Below, one piece after another: positions 51,442-61,045 of a stretch of 64,000 bases of DNA. The notes beneath the pieces are model-generated. The model did not search any database and was not told where the DNA came from. It was given only the letters and a program-made list of their open reading frames with translations. Numbering within the stretch: position 1 is the stretch's first letter; each line of letters starts with the position of its first letter. The DNA lies in the NCBI GenBank assembly GCA_900318625.1, contig ONLG01000001.1, positions 48,361 to 112,360 of the forward strand. The letters are read 5' to 3'. The position numbers and the translations under genes are program-made. This DNA comes from an uncultured Prevotella sp. (GTDB lineage: Bacteria > Bacteroidota > Bacteroidia > Bacteroidales > Bacteroidaceae).

Positions 51442-52635
51442 ATGGCACAATTATCCGACAGACTCAACCGTCTGGCCCCCTCTGCGACCCTCGCCATGTC
51501 GCAGAAGAGCAGCGAAATGAAAGCACAAGGCATCGACGTGATAAACATGAGCGTGGGCGAACCCGACTTCAACACCCCCGACCACATCAAGCTGGCAGCC
51601 AAGAAGGCTATCGACGACAACTACTCGAGGTATTCGCCCGTGCCCGGATATGCCGACCTGAGAAAGGCTATCACCGAGAAGCTCAAGAGGGAGAACGCCC
51701 TGGACTACTCGGCATCGGAGATTCTGGTGAGCAACGGTGCCAAGCAGAGTGTCTGCAATGCAATCATGGCACTCGTGAACCCGGGCGACGAGGTTATCAT
51801 CCCGGCTCCGTACTGGGTGAGCTATCCGCAGATGGTGCTGCTGGCGGGCGGCACGCCGGTGTTCGTAAACGCCGGCTTCGAGCAGGATTTCAAGATGACC
51901 GCCCAGCAGCTTGAGGCTGCCATCACGCCCAAGACGCGGATGCTGATACTCTGCTCGCCCAGCAACCCAACGGGAAGTGTCTACGGCAAGGAGGAGCTGA
52001 AGGCCCTGGCCGACGTAATCCTCAGCCACGACGACCTCTTCGTGCTGGCCGACGAGATATACGAACACATCAACTACATAGGTCATCACGAGAGCATCGC
52101 CCAGTTCCCGGGCATGAAGGAGCGCGCCATTATTATAAATGGTGTGTCGAAAGCATACGCCATGACCGGCTGGCGCATAGGCTACATGGCCGCGCCGGAG
52201 TGGATAGTGAAGGGCTGCAACAAGCTGCAGGGACAGTACACGAGCGGTCCCTGCTCGGTGAGCCAGAAGACTGCCGAGGCTGCCTACACCGAAAGTCAGG
52301 AGTGCGTGGAACAGATGCGACAAGCCTTTGAGCGCCGCCGCGACCTGATAGTAGAACTGGCAAAGGACATCCCCGGCCTCGAGGTGAACACTCCGCAGGG
52401 TGCGTTCTACCTGTTCCCCAAGTGCAGCAGCTTCTTCGGCAAGAGCTGCTACGGCAGAACCATCAACACCTCGTCGGACCTCGCCATGTATCTGCTCGAA
52501 GAAGCCCACGTGGCAACAGTGGGAGGCGACGCCTTCGGCGACCCCGACTGCTTCCGCATGAGCTATGCCACGAGCGACGACAACATTCGCGAGGCCATGA
52601 GGCGCATAAAGGAAGCCCTGGCACAGCTGAAATGA
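51442..52635 (+). CDS. aspC: PLP-dependent aminotransferase, aspartate aminotransferase-like
   Basis: The 397-residue protein is class I/II. It has VSNGAKQSVCNAIMALVNPG, LCSPSNPTGSVYGKEEL, VLADEIYEHINY and the PLP-binding Lys in GVSKAYAMTGWRIGYM. The best family is the bacterial Ib aspartate aminotransferase, which interconverts aspartate and oxaloacetate; broader substrate use is possible. A long hairpin lies downstream, before the TonB operon. Confidence 0.93.
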   Translation: MAQLSDRLNRLAPSATLAMSQKSSEMKAQGIDVINMSVGEPDFNTPDHIKLAAKKAIDDNYSRYSPVPGYADLRKAITEKLKRENALDYSASEILVSNGAKQSVCNAIMALVNPGDEVIIPAPYWVSYPQMVLLAGGTPVFVNAGFEQDFKMTAQQLEAAITPKTRMLILCSPSNPTGSVYGKEELKALADVILSHDDLFVLADEIYEHINYIGHHESIAQFPGMKERAIIINGVSKAYAMTGWRIGYMAAPEWIVKGCNKLQGQYTSGPCSVSQKTAEAAYTESQECVEQMRQAFERRRDLIVELAKDIPGLEVNTPQGAFYLFPKCSSFFGKSCYGRTINTSSDLAMYLLEEAHVATVGGDAFGDPDCFRMSYATSDDNIREAMRRIKEALAQLK

Positions 52636-52674
52636 CAGCCGCAAGGACAGCAGAAAGCATTACACATTATATAA

Positions 52675-52722
52675 TATGGTGCATAGCATAGACCGCAGAA
52701 CGTCTATCGGCTATGCACCATA
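52675..52722 (+). other. Long stem-loop after the aminotransferase
   Basis: A 12-bp perfect stem TATGGTGCATAG/CTATGCACCATA (52675-52686, 52711-52722) encloses an inner ATAGAC/GTCTAT stem. No T run follows, so it is not a standard terminator. The 52636-52939 gap also contains the TonB operon promoter. Confidence 0.6.
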
Positions 52723-52799
52723 GCGTAACAGGCAGTTTAAAGGTAAAGAAAGACGCAGTTAAAAAGTGTTAACAGCCGTTCAGTTTCCCACATAATTGC

Positions 52800-52807
52800 T
52801 ATCTTTG
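52800..52807 (+). promoter_or_regulatory. Promoter -7 box of the exbB-tonB operon
   Basis: TATCTTTG lies 132 bp before the exbB ATG, implying a long A-rich leader with no recognised riboswitch or Fur-like box. Confidence 0.6.
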
Positions 52808-52939
52808 CGCTTGTGAGACTGCCCTGTTCGGCAATAAATCTAATACCTAAACGTTAGGAATAACATCACACAAACATCAAGTCAGACATTTACAACAACT
52901 TAATTCATCAATAACTAAAATTTAAATTTCAAAACAATT

Positions 52940-53767
52940 ATGGCAACTACACAAAAAGCAGCCCCCAAGAAACAGTCTGAGGGCTTTCAGGGAGTAAGAG
53001 GCGCATTCTGGATTATCGTCGTTTGCGCAATCATTGCAGTTCTTCTGTTCAACTTCTGGATGGGACGTGAGGCTAACTTCGCCGACGCTACCAAGGAAAC
53101 ACCTATCAACGTATGGGGTACAATCTTCAAGGGTGGTGTCATCGTGCCTGTTATCCACACATTGCTGCTCACCGTATTGGCTCTCTCTATCGAGCGCTGG
53201 CTGGCTCTGAAGACCGCTTTCGGCAAGGGTGCCCTGCCCAAGTTCGTAGCCAACATCAAGGAGGCTCTCAACAAGAACGACTTTGCCAAGGCTCAGCAGC
53301 TTTGCAACAACCAGAAGGGTTCTGTAGCCAACGTGGTTTCGGCTTCGCTCAACGCTTACAAGGAGATGGAAGCAACCAGCGGCATCAAGAAGGCTCAGAA
53401 GGTTGCTAAGATCCAGCAGGCTCACGAGGAGGCTTCGCAGCTCGAAATGCCTACGCTGACCATGAACCTCCCGATGATTGCTACCATCGTTACTCTGGGT
53501 ACACTTACCGGTCTTCTCGGTACGGTTGTCGGAATGATCCGTTCGTTCTCGGCTCTGTCTGCTGGTGGTGGTGCTGACTCTGCAGCTCTTTCTGCCGGTA
53601 TTTCTGAGGCCCTTATCAACACCGCTTTCGGTATCGGTACTTCTTGGTGCGCCGTTGTAGCCTACAACTACTACACCAACAAGGTTGACAAGTTGACATT
53701 CGCACTCGACGAAGTTGGTTACTCAATCGCTCAGACATACGAAGCAAACCACGCAGAAGAGGCTTAA
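52940..53767 (+). CDS. exbB: ExbB/TolQ/MotA-family proton channel
   Basis: The 275-residue inner-membrane protein has TM1 (about 28-48), then a cytoplasmic loop, then TM2 and TM3 in the signature region TIVTLGTLTGLLGTVVGMI and NTAFGIGTSWCAVVAYNYY. Its gene sits ahead of two exbD genes and tonB, so it is the channel that powers TonB-dependent outer-membrane uptake. It looks highly expressed from its codon use (frequent GCT and GGT), unlike neighbours. Confidence 0.95.
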   Translation: MATTQKAAPKKQSEGFQGVRGAFWIIVVCAIIAVLLFNFWMGREANFADATKETPINVWGTIFKGGVIVPVIHTLLLTVLALSIERWLALKTAFGKGALPKFVANIKEALNKNDFAKAQQLCNNQKGSVANVVSASLNAYKEMEATSGIKKAQKVAKIQQAHEEASQLEMPTLTMNLPMIATIVTLGTLTGLLGTVVGMIRSFSALSAGGGADSAALSAGISEALINTAFGIGTSWCAVVAYNYYTNKVDKLTFALDEVGYSIAQTYEANHAEEA

Positions 53768-53876
53768 TTTTTGCTATCGTTTTCGCTAAGCCGTCCACAG
53801 ACAAAGCAACAAGCGTCAAGGCGCGGATGGCAAGAAAACGAAGGATGTTATCCAACCCTTTAAACAAATTATCACT

Positions 53877-54521
53877 ATGGGTAAAGTAAAAGTTAAGAAG
53901 AGTGACATCTGGATTGACATGACGCCTATGTCGGACGTGATGACCCTGCTTCTGACTTTCTTCATGCTAACGTCTACGTTCGTAAAGAACGAGCCGGTGA
54001 AGGTAGTCACGCCAGGTTCAATCTCGGAGATCAAGGTGCCGGAGAATGGTGTGCTCACCATCCTGGTCAGTCCGGAAAAGAACGCCGCCGGAAAGCCTAC
54101 GGGCGAAGGACAGGTGTTTATGAGTATAGACAACACCGACCAGCTGGGTGCCACGCTTGACGACATGGCAGGCCGGTTCGGAGTTAAATTGAATGGAAAT
54201 CAAATCAAGACCTTCCGTCTGGAATCAACCTTCGGTGTTCCGATGAAGGAACTTGCCGGATACCTCTCTATGTCGAGCCAGAACCGTGGCAAGGTGCTGC
54301 CTACAAAGGGTATACCCCTCGACAGCATCGACGGAGGAATGTCGGAGTTCCAGCAGTGGGTTGACGCAGCACGTACAGCCAACGAGGAAATAAAGATTGC
54401 CCTCAAGGCCGATGCCGCCACACCTTACAAGACTGTGAAGAAGGTCATGAATGAGCTCCAGGATATGGACGAGAGTCATTACTACATGATAACCAATCTC
54501 AAAACAGCGGAGGACAAATAA
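53877..54521 (+). CDS. exbD: ExbD-family protein, first copy
   Basis: The 214-residue protein has a short cytoplasmic N-terminus, one TM helix with the proton-relay Asp in WIDMTPMSDVMTLLLTF, and a periplasmic domain. It is longer than E. coli ExbD (141 residues). It works with ExbB and TonB. The next exbD starts within its stop codon, so the two are translated in coupling and may form mixed assemblies. Confidence 0.94.
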   Translation: MGKVKVKKSDIWIDMTPMSDVMTLLLTFFMLTSTFVKNEPVKVVTPGSISEIKVPENGVLTILVSPEKNAAGKPTGEGQVFMSIDNTDQLGATLDDMAGRFGVKLNGNQIKTFRLESTFGVPMKELAGYLSMSSQNRGKVLPTKGIPLDSIDGGMSEFQQWVDAARTANEEIKIALKADAATPYKTVKKVMNELQDMDESHYYMITNLKTAEDK

Positions 54522-55168
54522 TGGCTAAGAAAGAAAGCAAACAGAAAAAAATCAATGTTCGCGTCGACTTCACGCCGATGGTGGATATGCTGATGCTTCT
54601 CATTACGTTCTTCATGCTTTGTACGACACTGAGCAAGCCCCAGACCATGGAGCTGACCATGCCAAGTAATGACAAGAACACACAAGAGGAGCAGAAGAAC
54701 GAAGCCAAGGCTTCTGAGGCTGTCACGCTGTATGTGGCTGCCAACAACAAGCTCTACTATGGTGAGGGTATTCCGCAGTATGACAATCCCCAGTGGCTCA
54801 AGGAAACGACTTGGGGCGACCAGGGACTCCGCAAGGTGCTGCGCGAACATGCCACTGAAGATGGAACCAAGCCCGTGAAGCGCATTGAGCTGGCCGTGAA
54901 GGCTCTCCACCAGAAGAAAGCACAGAACCCGAAGCTGTATCCAGACAGCATCTTCCAGAAGGAACTGACTAAAATCAAGGGTGGTGAGCTCGAAGATGGA
55001 AAGATTCCTACTCTGACCATCGTCATCAAGGCTACAGACAACGCCTCATACAAGAACTTGGTTGACGCTCTCGACGAAATGCAGATCTTGAGTATTGGTA
55101 CTTACGTCATCGACAAGATTTCTGACGACGACAAGAAGTTGCTGTCTTCGCGAAATGTCGTTGAATAG
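54521..55168 (+). CDS. exbD: ExbD-family protein, second copy
   Basis: The 215-residue protein has the same layout as the first copy, with VDFTPMVDMLMLLITFFML at the TM helix (Asp in the proton path). The periplasmic region is different and includes a long insertion (TEDGTKPVKRIELAVKALHQ). Two exbD genes in tandem are common in Bacteroidota. It overlaps the first by 1 bp. Confidence 0.94.
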   Translation: MAKKESKQKKINVRVDFTPMVDMLMLLITFFMLCTTLSKPQTMELTMPSNDKNTQEEQKNEAKASEAVTLYVAANNKLYYGEGIPQYDNPQWLKETTWGDQGLRKVLREHATEDGTKPVKRIELAVKALHQKKAQNPKLYPDSIFQKELTKIKGGELEDGKIPTLTIVIKATDNASYKNLVDALDEMQILSIGTYVIDKISDDDKKLLSSRNVVE

Positions 55169-55203
55169 CCGATGATTTAACTAACAATTAAAACAAGAAA
55201 ACA

Positions 55204-56061
55204 ATGGCAAAAATCGATTTGATAGATCCTAAATGGGTCGATATGGTGTTCGCCAACAAGAACAAAGCCTACGGAGCATACCAGCTGCGCAAAGGCACTT
55301 CTGGCCGAAACATCAAGTCTATTATCATCTTAGTCGTTGCTGCAAGTATCGTGGGCGGTTTCCTCGCTTGGAAGGTTCATGCTGACAAGGTTGAGCAGGA
55401 GCGCATTGCACGCATGGAAGCCATGGAGCTGTCAAAACTTCAGGAGCAGGCTAAGAAAGAGAAGAAAGAAGACAAACCTAAAGTTCAGCCGAAGATTGAG
55501 CCGAAGAAGGAAATTCCTGAGGTACGCGAGTCCCAGAAGTTTACCGCTCCGGTCATCAAGAAGGACGAACTGGTGAAGGAAGAAAACCAGGTGAAGCAGA
55601 TGGACCAGCTGAAGAAAGACGTTGCTGTGTCTAACGTAGACCAGGAGGGTACGAAAGACCGTACCGTAGAGGCCGTGCGTAACGACATCGCCGTCAATGT
55701 TCCGCCACCACCAGTAGAGGCTCCAAAGCAGGAGGTGAAGCAGGAAGTGGAGAACAAGGTGTTCACCGTTGCTGAGCAGATGCCTTCCTTCAAGGGTAAC
55801 GTAAACCAGTGGCTGTCGCAAAACCTTACATATCCAGCCGTGGCTGCCGAGAACGGCATCGAAGGACGCGTTATCGTGAAATTCGTTGTTGAGAAAGATG
55901 GCCGCGTAACCGATGTGCAGGTAGTGCGTTCGGTTGACCCAGCACTCGACCGCGAGGCTGTGAACACCGTAAAGCGTATGCCTAAATGGAACCCGGGTAT
56001 GAACAACGGTCAGCCGGCACGCGTTTGGTTTACACTCCCCGTGAACTTCAAACTTCAGTAA
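55204..56061 (+). CDS. tonB: TonB energy-transducing protein
   Basis: The 285-residue protein has an N-terminal cytoplasmic stretch, a TM helix (about 38-56), a long charged periplasmic linker rich in Lys, Glu and Pro, and a C-terminal TonB domain (NGIEGRVIVKFVVEKDGRVT, then WNPGMNNGQPARVWFTLPVNF). It links proton-motive force from ExbBD to outer-membrane receptors. Confidence 0.95.
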   Translation: MAKIDLIDPKWVDMVFANKNKAYGAYQLRKGTSGRNIKSIIILVVAASIVGGFLAWKVHADKVEQERIARMEAMELSKLQEQAKKEKKEDKPKVQPKIEPKKEIPEVRESQKFTAPVIKKDELVKEENQVKQMDQLKKDVAVSNVDQEGTKDRTVEAVRNDIAVNVPPPPVEAPKQEVKQEVENKVFTVAEQMPSFKGNVNQWLSQNLTYPAVAAENGIEGRVIVKFVVEKDGRVTDVQVVRSVDPALDREAVNTVKRMPKWNPGMNNGQPARVWFTLPVNFKLQ

Positions 56062-56067
56062 TCAGAA

Positions 56068-57030
56068 ATGAAAAGAACAACATTCTACAATTTAGTAGGA
56101 TTTATACTGTTGACCAGCTTCTGTTCTTGCTCCGGCGAGAAGAAGCCGGTCAACGGTAGAACAGACACACCGACGTCAGGGACGATTGAGTTCGTCTCTG
56201 ACGAAAGTTTTAGTCCTATCATAGAAGAATTGCGCAAGCAGTTCGAGTTCAAATTTCCCAAGGCACATCTGCAGCCGCGCTACACCAACGAGATTGAAGG
56301 CTTGCAGATGATTAAAGACCTCAAGACTTGTCTTTTCATTACCTCGCGCGGTCTGTTGCCAAGCGAGATTGCATATCTCAAGACGAAAAGACAACTCCCC
56401 CAGGTGTTTCCAATAGGCTACGACGGACTGGCACTGATTGTCAACCGAGCCAACCAGGACACCTGCATCACCGTTGCCGACGTGAAGCGAGTACTCAGCG
56501 GACAGGCCAAGGACTGGGCCGACGTGGTGCCTGGCTCGAAACGAGGAAACATAGAGGTGGTGTTCGACAACCAAAGTTCGGCCACACTCCATTATGTCGT
56601 TGACTCTATACTTGGAGGAAAGCCCATCAACAGCACAAACATCGTTGCCGCAAAGACCAGCAAGGAGGTAATTAACTATGTAGACCGCACTCCGAACGCC
56701 ATCGGTGTGATAGGCTCTAACTGGCTCAACGACCACCGCGACTCCACCAACACCACATTCAAGAAGAACATCAACGTCATGTCGGTATCGGTGAAGGACA
56801 AGGCTACGCCCATGAACAGCTGGAAACCTTATCAGGCATATATGCTCGACGGACGCTATCCGTTCGTGCGGACACTCTACGCAATAGTTGTTGACCCGCA
56901 GAAGGGACTGCCCAACAGCTTTGCCAACTACATCGCCGGCCCCACGGGGCAGCTCATCATCTTCAAGTCGGGACTGCTACCCTACCGCGGCGACATCATG
57001 GTTAAGACAGTAAGCACAAGGCGGAAATGA
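56068..57030 (+). CDS. PstS-like substrate-binding lipoprotein
   Basis: The 320-residue protein begins with a lipoprotein signal (LLTSFCSCSG). It has the two-lobe binding-protein layout of PstS: FVSDESFSPIIEELRKQFE, YDGLALIVNRANQDTCITV, VFDNQSSATLHYVVDSI and the end KSGLLPYRGDI. Here it follows tonB by 6 bp with no Pst permease genes, so it may have been recruited to a TonB-linked role such as ligand capture or sensing. The ligand is unknown. Confidence 0.87.
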   Translation: MKRTTFYNLVGFILLTSFCSCSGEKKPVNGRTDTPTSGTIEFVSDESFSPIIEELRKQFEFKFPKAHLQPRYTNEIEGLQMIKDLKTCLFITSRGLLPSEIAYLKTKRQLPQVFPIGYDGLALIVNRANQDTCITVADVKRVLSGQAKDWADVVPGSKRGNIEVVFDNQSSATLHYVVDSILGGKPINSTNIVAAKTSKEVINYVDRTPNAIGVIGSNWLNDHRDSTNTTFKKNINVMSVSVKDKATPMNSWKPYQAYMLDGRYPFVRTLYAIVVDPQKGLPNSFANYIAGPTGQLIIFKSGLLPYRGDIMVKTVSTRRK

Positions 57031-57127
57031 AAACGAATGTTAAAGCATTAAACTTTCCGCATCTGTGAAAATCATATACATCGAGAACACAAACCAATAA
57101 CAACCAATACTGAAAACAGTAAGCATT

Positions 57128-58534
57128 ATGAAAGCATTAAAATACTTTATGGTAGGCGCGCTGATTAGTATCGCTGCACCTACAATGGCACAGGAAGCTG
57201 AGTACACCCAGCAGTTGAACGCCGTTTCACAGGCTCTCAAGGACAAGGCTCCGGGAGCCGAGAAAATGGCAAAGTCATTCATCTCAGACTACAAGAAGAA
57301 CGCTCCGGCTATTCTGGCTCTCGGAAGCTCGTTCCTGACGGTAAGGAATTTCGCGAAGGCCGACGAGATGGCTGAGCTCGTGCTGTCGAGAAACAAGAAG
57401 AATGAGAAGGTTCAGGCCGAAGCCTATATCCTCAAGGGCGACATCGAAGCCGTGAAAGATCAGGCCGGCAACGGCGGAAAGGCCGCCGAGCACTATGCCA
57501 CAGCCATGAGCCTCGACCCGAAGAATCCCGTCAGCTATATGCGCTACGCCTCGGTTTACCGCAACATCAACCCGGCCATCACCGAACAGACCTACGCCCG
57601 CCTGCGTCAGGAGCTGCCCGACTTCCCCATTGAGGCCGAGGCTGCCCACACCTTCTTCTCAGGCAACAAGTTCGACAAGGCTTTCGAGAACTTTGCAAAG
57701 TGCGACCGCAACAACCTCGACGAGACTCAGCTCGTAGAGTACGTTATCTCTGCCGTACAGCTCAATAAATATAAGGAGGCTCTCAGCATAGCAGAGTTCG
57801 GTATGGACAAATTCCCCAAGAACGCCACTTTCGCCCAGCTCGGTCTTTGGTCAGCTGTAGAAGTTGAAAACTTTGCAGGTGCCGAGGCTATCGCCATCCG
57901 CTATGCCGGCATGGAGGGCGACAAGAACGCCACCGACCACACCTACTACGGCAAGGCTCTCACCGGTCTGGGCAAGCACGAGCAGGCTATCGAGCAGTTC
58001 CACAAGGCCCTCACCAAGAGTCCTGAAGCAACAGAGCCGCTTGCAAAGATTTCGGAAACCTACACCAAGATGGGACAGGAGGACAAGGCTCTCGAGTACA
58101 GCGAGAAATATCTGGCTAAGAACAAGAAAGCAAGCATCATCGACTATGCCAACATAGCTCAGATCTACGTCAACAAAGCAGAGAAGGGCGACAAGGATGC
58201 TAACTACACCAAGGCTCTTGGCATCTACGACCAGATGATACAGAAGTTCCCAGAGTATGCCAGCTGGACCAACGGCATAGCAGCCGGCATCGCAGACAAG
58301 GCTGGCAAGGCTGAGCTCGGAGCACAGTACAACCAGAAGATTGTTGACGAACTGGGTAACAAGACCGACCTCAACGACAACCAGAAAGGCTATCTCAAGC
58401 AGGCTCTCAAGAAGCTGGGCTACTACTACTGGGGTGAGAAGAACAACCTCGAAGCTGCCAAGCCCTACTATGAGATGCTCATCAAGCTCGAACCAGAGGA
58501 CAAGAACGCCAAGGCTGCCCTCGGCATCGAATAA
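57128..58534 (+). CDS. Secreted TPR-repeat protein
   Basis: The 468-residue protein has a signal peptide (ending PTMAQ) and many TPR-like helical pairs (AEHYATAMSLDPKNPVSYMR, YYGKALTGLGKHEQAIEQFH, ALEYSEKYLAKNKKASII). TPRs bind peptides or proteins. It is the last gene of the exbB-tonB operon, and a good terminator follows. It probably sits in the periplasm near the TonB machinery. Confidence 0.93.
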   Translation: MKALKYFMVGALISIAAPTMAQEAEYTQQLNAVSQALKDKAPGAEKMAKSFISDYKKNAPAILALGSSFLTVRNFAKADEMAELVLSRNKKNEKVQAEAYILKGDIEAVKDQAGNGGKAAEHYATAMSLDPKNPVSYMRYASVYRNINPAITEQTYARLRQELPDFPIEAEAAHTFFSGNKFDKAFENFAKCDRNNLDETQLVEYVISAVQLNKYKEALSIAEFGMDKFPKNATFAQLGLWSAVEVENFAGAEAIAIRYAGMEGDKNATDHTYYGKALTGLGKHEQAIEQFHKALTKSPEATEPLAKISETYTKMGQEDKALEYSEKYLAKNKKASIIDYANIAQIYVNKAEKGDKDANYTKALGIYDQMIQKFPEYASWTNGIAAGIADKAGKAELGAQYNQKIVDELGNKTDLNDNQKGYLKQALKKLGYYYWGEKNNLEAAKPYYEMLIKLEPEDKNAKAALGIE

Positions 58535-58578
58535 TCAACCCAACCGCACAGGACACCAGTCCATAGCGAAAGCAAACA

Positions 58579-58612
58579 AGCGAGGATGCGCTCCGGCACA
58601 TCCTCGCTTTGC
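58579..58612 (+). terminator. Terminator of the exbB-TPR operon
   Basis: A 10-bp stem AGCGAGGATG/CATCCTCGCT (58579-58588, 58599-58608) is followed by a short T-rich stretch. Confidence 0.85.
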
Positions 58613-58698
58613 TGTTTACACAGTTGTTGCAGTTCAAGCAGTTTGCGTAATGTCATAACAATGTAACACCAGTTTTCCGACTTTTCGGAAAAAAGCAG

Positions 58699-58706
58699 TA
58701 CCTTTG
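58699..58706 (+). promoter_or_regulatory. Promoter -7 box of rprYX
   Basis: TACCTTTG lies 46 bp before the response-regulator ATG. Confidence 0.6.
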
Positions 58707-58752
58707 CGCCCAAAACTATTATCGACTCAATTCACTACTTGTACGAACATTT

Positions 58753-59439
58753 ATGAAAATACTTGTTGTTGATGACGAATTGGATATCTGCGAGATATTG
58801 CAATACAACCTTGAAACCGAAGGTTATGAAGTAGTCACCGCCAATTCTGCCGAAGAGGCATTGGCACTAAACCTGACAGAATACAAGCTAATACTTCTGG
58901 ATGTGATGATGGATAACATTTCAGGGTTCCAGATGGCACACAAGTTGAAGGAGAACCCTGCCACGGCGCAGATTCCCATCATCTTCATCACGGCACTCGA
59001 CGGTGAGAACCACATGGTAAAGGGGCTCAACATCGGTGCTGACGACTATATCGTAAAGCCCCTGAGCATGAAAACTGTGAAAGCAAGAGTCAATGCAGTG
59101 CTCAGAAGAGCTTATCAGTATGGTCCGTGGGACGAGAAGTCACCGTCTGACTCTATCTATTATGAAGGTATTGAGCTTGATTTAAGGGCAAAGACCGTCA
59201 GCATCGACCATCAGGAGTTGCAGTGTACGAAGCTGGAATTTGAGTTGCTCTCCTTCCTACTTCAACATCCGGGCACTGTTTACTCGCGCGAAGACTTGCT
59301 GAGATATTGCTGGCCGTTAGACACGTTTGTACTCGACCGCACGGTGGATGTCAACATTACCCGACTGCGCAAGAAACTGGGATCTCACGGCAAACAGATA
59401 AAAACACGTGTAGGCTATGGCTACTACTTCGAGAAGTAG
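58753..59439 (+). CDS. rprY: OmpR-type response regulator (RprY-like)
   Basis: The 228-residue protein has a receiver domain with DD at 7-8, phospho-acceptor D49 in LILLDVMM, and the conserved Lys in DYIVKPLSMK. A winged-helix OmpR domain follows (DRTVDVNITRLRKKLG, GVGYGYYFE-type end RVGYGYYFEK). It overlaps the kinase gene by 23 bp. The pair matches RprY/RprX of Bacteroides and Porphyromonas. Confidence 0.92.
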   Translation: MKILVVDDELDICEILQYNLETEGYEVVTANSAEEALALNLTEYKLILLDVMMDNISGFQMAHKLKENPATAQIPIIFITALDGENHMVKGLNIGADDYIVKPLSMKTVKARVNAVLRRAYQYGPWDEKSPSDSIYYEGIELDLRAKTVSIDHQELQCTKLEFELLSFLLQHPGTVYSREDLLRYCWPLDTFVLDRTVDVNITRLRKKLGSHGKQIKTRVGYGYYFEK

Positions 59440-60883
59440 CTCTTTTCAGCGAAACCTGCTGCTGAGCATCGGTGGCATTTTCCTTCTTTTCGCCATTTGC
59501 TTCTGCTTCTATCAGCAGAAGCGTGAAAAGGAATACAAGATAGACATTCTCCACTCGCGTCTGCAGATGTATAACTACGACATCATGCAGGTGCTGGGAG
59601 AGGACGGCATCACCAGCAGGCGGCGTTTCCTTAGTTATGTAAGGCAGCATCCACTGAAAGGGCTGCGCGTTTCGGTCATCGACAAATCAGGACGGGTTCT
59701 GCTCGACAGCAATGAGCCCCATCCAGACTCATTAGACAATCATCTTGGGCGAACCGAAATCCAGAAGGCACTGCGCGACGGCCATGGCTTCGCCCTCAAA
59801 CGAACGTCGCAGTCCACCCACGAGACCTACTTCTATTCCGCCACGCGTTTCAAGAACGTCATCGTGCGCACCGCCGTACCCTATTCTACCGAGCTGACGC
59901 AATCGCTACGGGCAGACAACACCTATATTTACTTCTCCATAGCTTTGACCCTGCTTCTGGGAAGCGTGCTCTATATCAGCACACGCCGCATCAGCCGGCA
60001 TATCGGCTATCTGCGCGAGTTTGCAATCAAGGCCGAGAAGGGCGAACCGCTCGACAATGAGATGGAACGCAACCGTCCCGACGACGAATTGGGCGACATC
60101 AGCCACACCATAATCATGCTCTACTGGAAGCTGCGACACGTCGAGGAAGACAAGGCGCGGCTGAAGCGCCAGCTCACACAGAACGCAGCCCACGAGCTGA
60201 AGACCCCTGCAATGAGCATCCACGGCTATCTGGAGAGCATTCTCGACAATCCCGATATGCCCGAAGACAAGAAGACGCATTTCCTTGAACGCTGCTATGC
60301 CCAGAGCGAGCGCATGAACAAGCTGCTGCTCGACATGAGCGCGCTCACACGGTTAGACGAAATGGATGCCAACCACTTCCACTTTCGCGAAAAACACCAG
60401 AAAATAGACATTGCGCAGATTGCTCGCAGCATCCTCGACGACACAGCTCTCGCACTCCAACAGAAAGGCATAACACCACGCCTGACGATGCCCCAGCACG
60501 TCATTGTCGCCGGTGATTACAGCCTCATCTACAGTATCTTCCGCAACCTCATTGACAACGTCATCGCCTACGCCACAGGGGCTACTCTCGTTGAAATCAC
60601 CACTAAGCCGGCGGACCACCAAAACTACGAGTTCTCCGTGAGCGACAATGGTCCTGGGGTAGAGCCACAGCATCTGGAACATCTTTTCGAGCGCTTCTAT
60701 CGGGTCGACAAGGGACGCAGTCGCAAGCTCGGTGGCACCGGTCTTGGCCTTGCAATCGTCAAGAACGCCGTAGTTGCCCACGGAGGCACCGTAACAGCTC
60801 TTCCTACTCCCGGCGGCGGACTTACCGTTAAGTTCACGCTTCAGGCATATCAAGTTTCGGATGTACCACATCCTCACTTTTAG
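59417..60883 (+). CDS. rprX: Sensor histidine kinase (RprX-like)
   Basis: The 488-residue kinase has TM1 (about 12-31), a periplasmic loop, TM2 (about 172-192) and a HAMP-like linker. The H box NAAHELKTPAMSIHG has catalytic H259. ATPase motifs are RNLIDNVIAYA, SDNGPGV and GGTGLGLAIVK. It phosphorylates the cognate response regulator. Its reading frame starts 23 bp before the upstream stop. Stimulus unknown. Confidence 0.93.
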   Translation: MATTSRSSSFQRNLLLSIGGIFLLFAICFCFYQQKREKEYKIDILHSRLQMYNYDIMQVLGEDGITSRRRFLSYVRQHPLKGLRVSVIDKSGRVLLDSNEPHPDSLDNHLGRTEIQKALRDGHGFALKRTSQSTHETYFYSATRFKNVIVRTAVPYSTELTQSLRADNTYIYFSIALTLLLGSVLYISTRRISRHIGYLREFAIKAEKGEPLDNEMERNRPDDELGDISHTIIMLYWKLRHVEEDKARLKRQLTQNAAHELKTPAMSIHGYLESILDNPDMPEDKKTHFLERCYAQSERMNKLLLDMSALTRLDEMDANHFHFREKHQKIDIAQIARSILDDTALALQQKGITPRLTMPQHVIVAGDYSLIYSIFRNLIDNVIAYATGATLVEITTKPADHQNYEFSVSDNGPGVEPQHLEHLFERFYRVDKGRSRKLGGTGLGLAIVKNAVVAHGGTVTALPTPGGGLTVKFTLQAYQVSDVPHPHF

Positions 60884-60900
60884 GGGGTGGTGGTGAGAGG

Positions 60901-60946
60901 ATAGATTTTCCTCTTGAGCAGAGAGATTATCTACGAGGAAAACTAT
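60901..60946 (+). terminator. Hairpin after rprX
   Basis: Imperfect inverted repeat ATAGATTTTCCTC/GAGGAAAACTAT (60901-60913, 60935-60946) is followed by TCTTTC. A second small hairpin GGAAGC-AGA-GCTTCC lies at 60961-60975. Confidence 0.55.
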
Positions 60947-61028
60947 TCTTTCACCCATAAGGAAGCAGAGCTTCCGAAAGTTGAGCCACAAAAACTAACC
61001 AAAATTCCAGATTGTCAAACCAAATGCC

Positions 61029-61036
61029 TAACTTTG
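61029..61036 (+). promoter_or_regulatory. Promoter -7 box, possibly leaderless
   Basis: TAACTTTG lies only 9 bp before the ATG at 61046. If transcription starts 5-8 bp downstream as usual, the message has almost no leader. Confidence 0.5.
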
Positions 61037-61045
61037 CAGGCTGTT

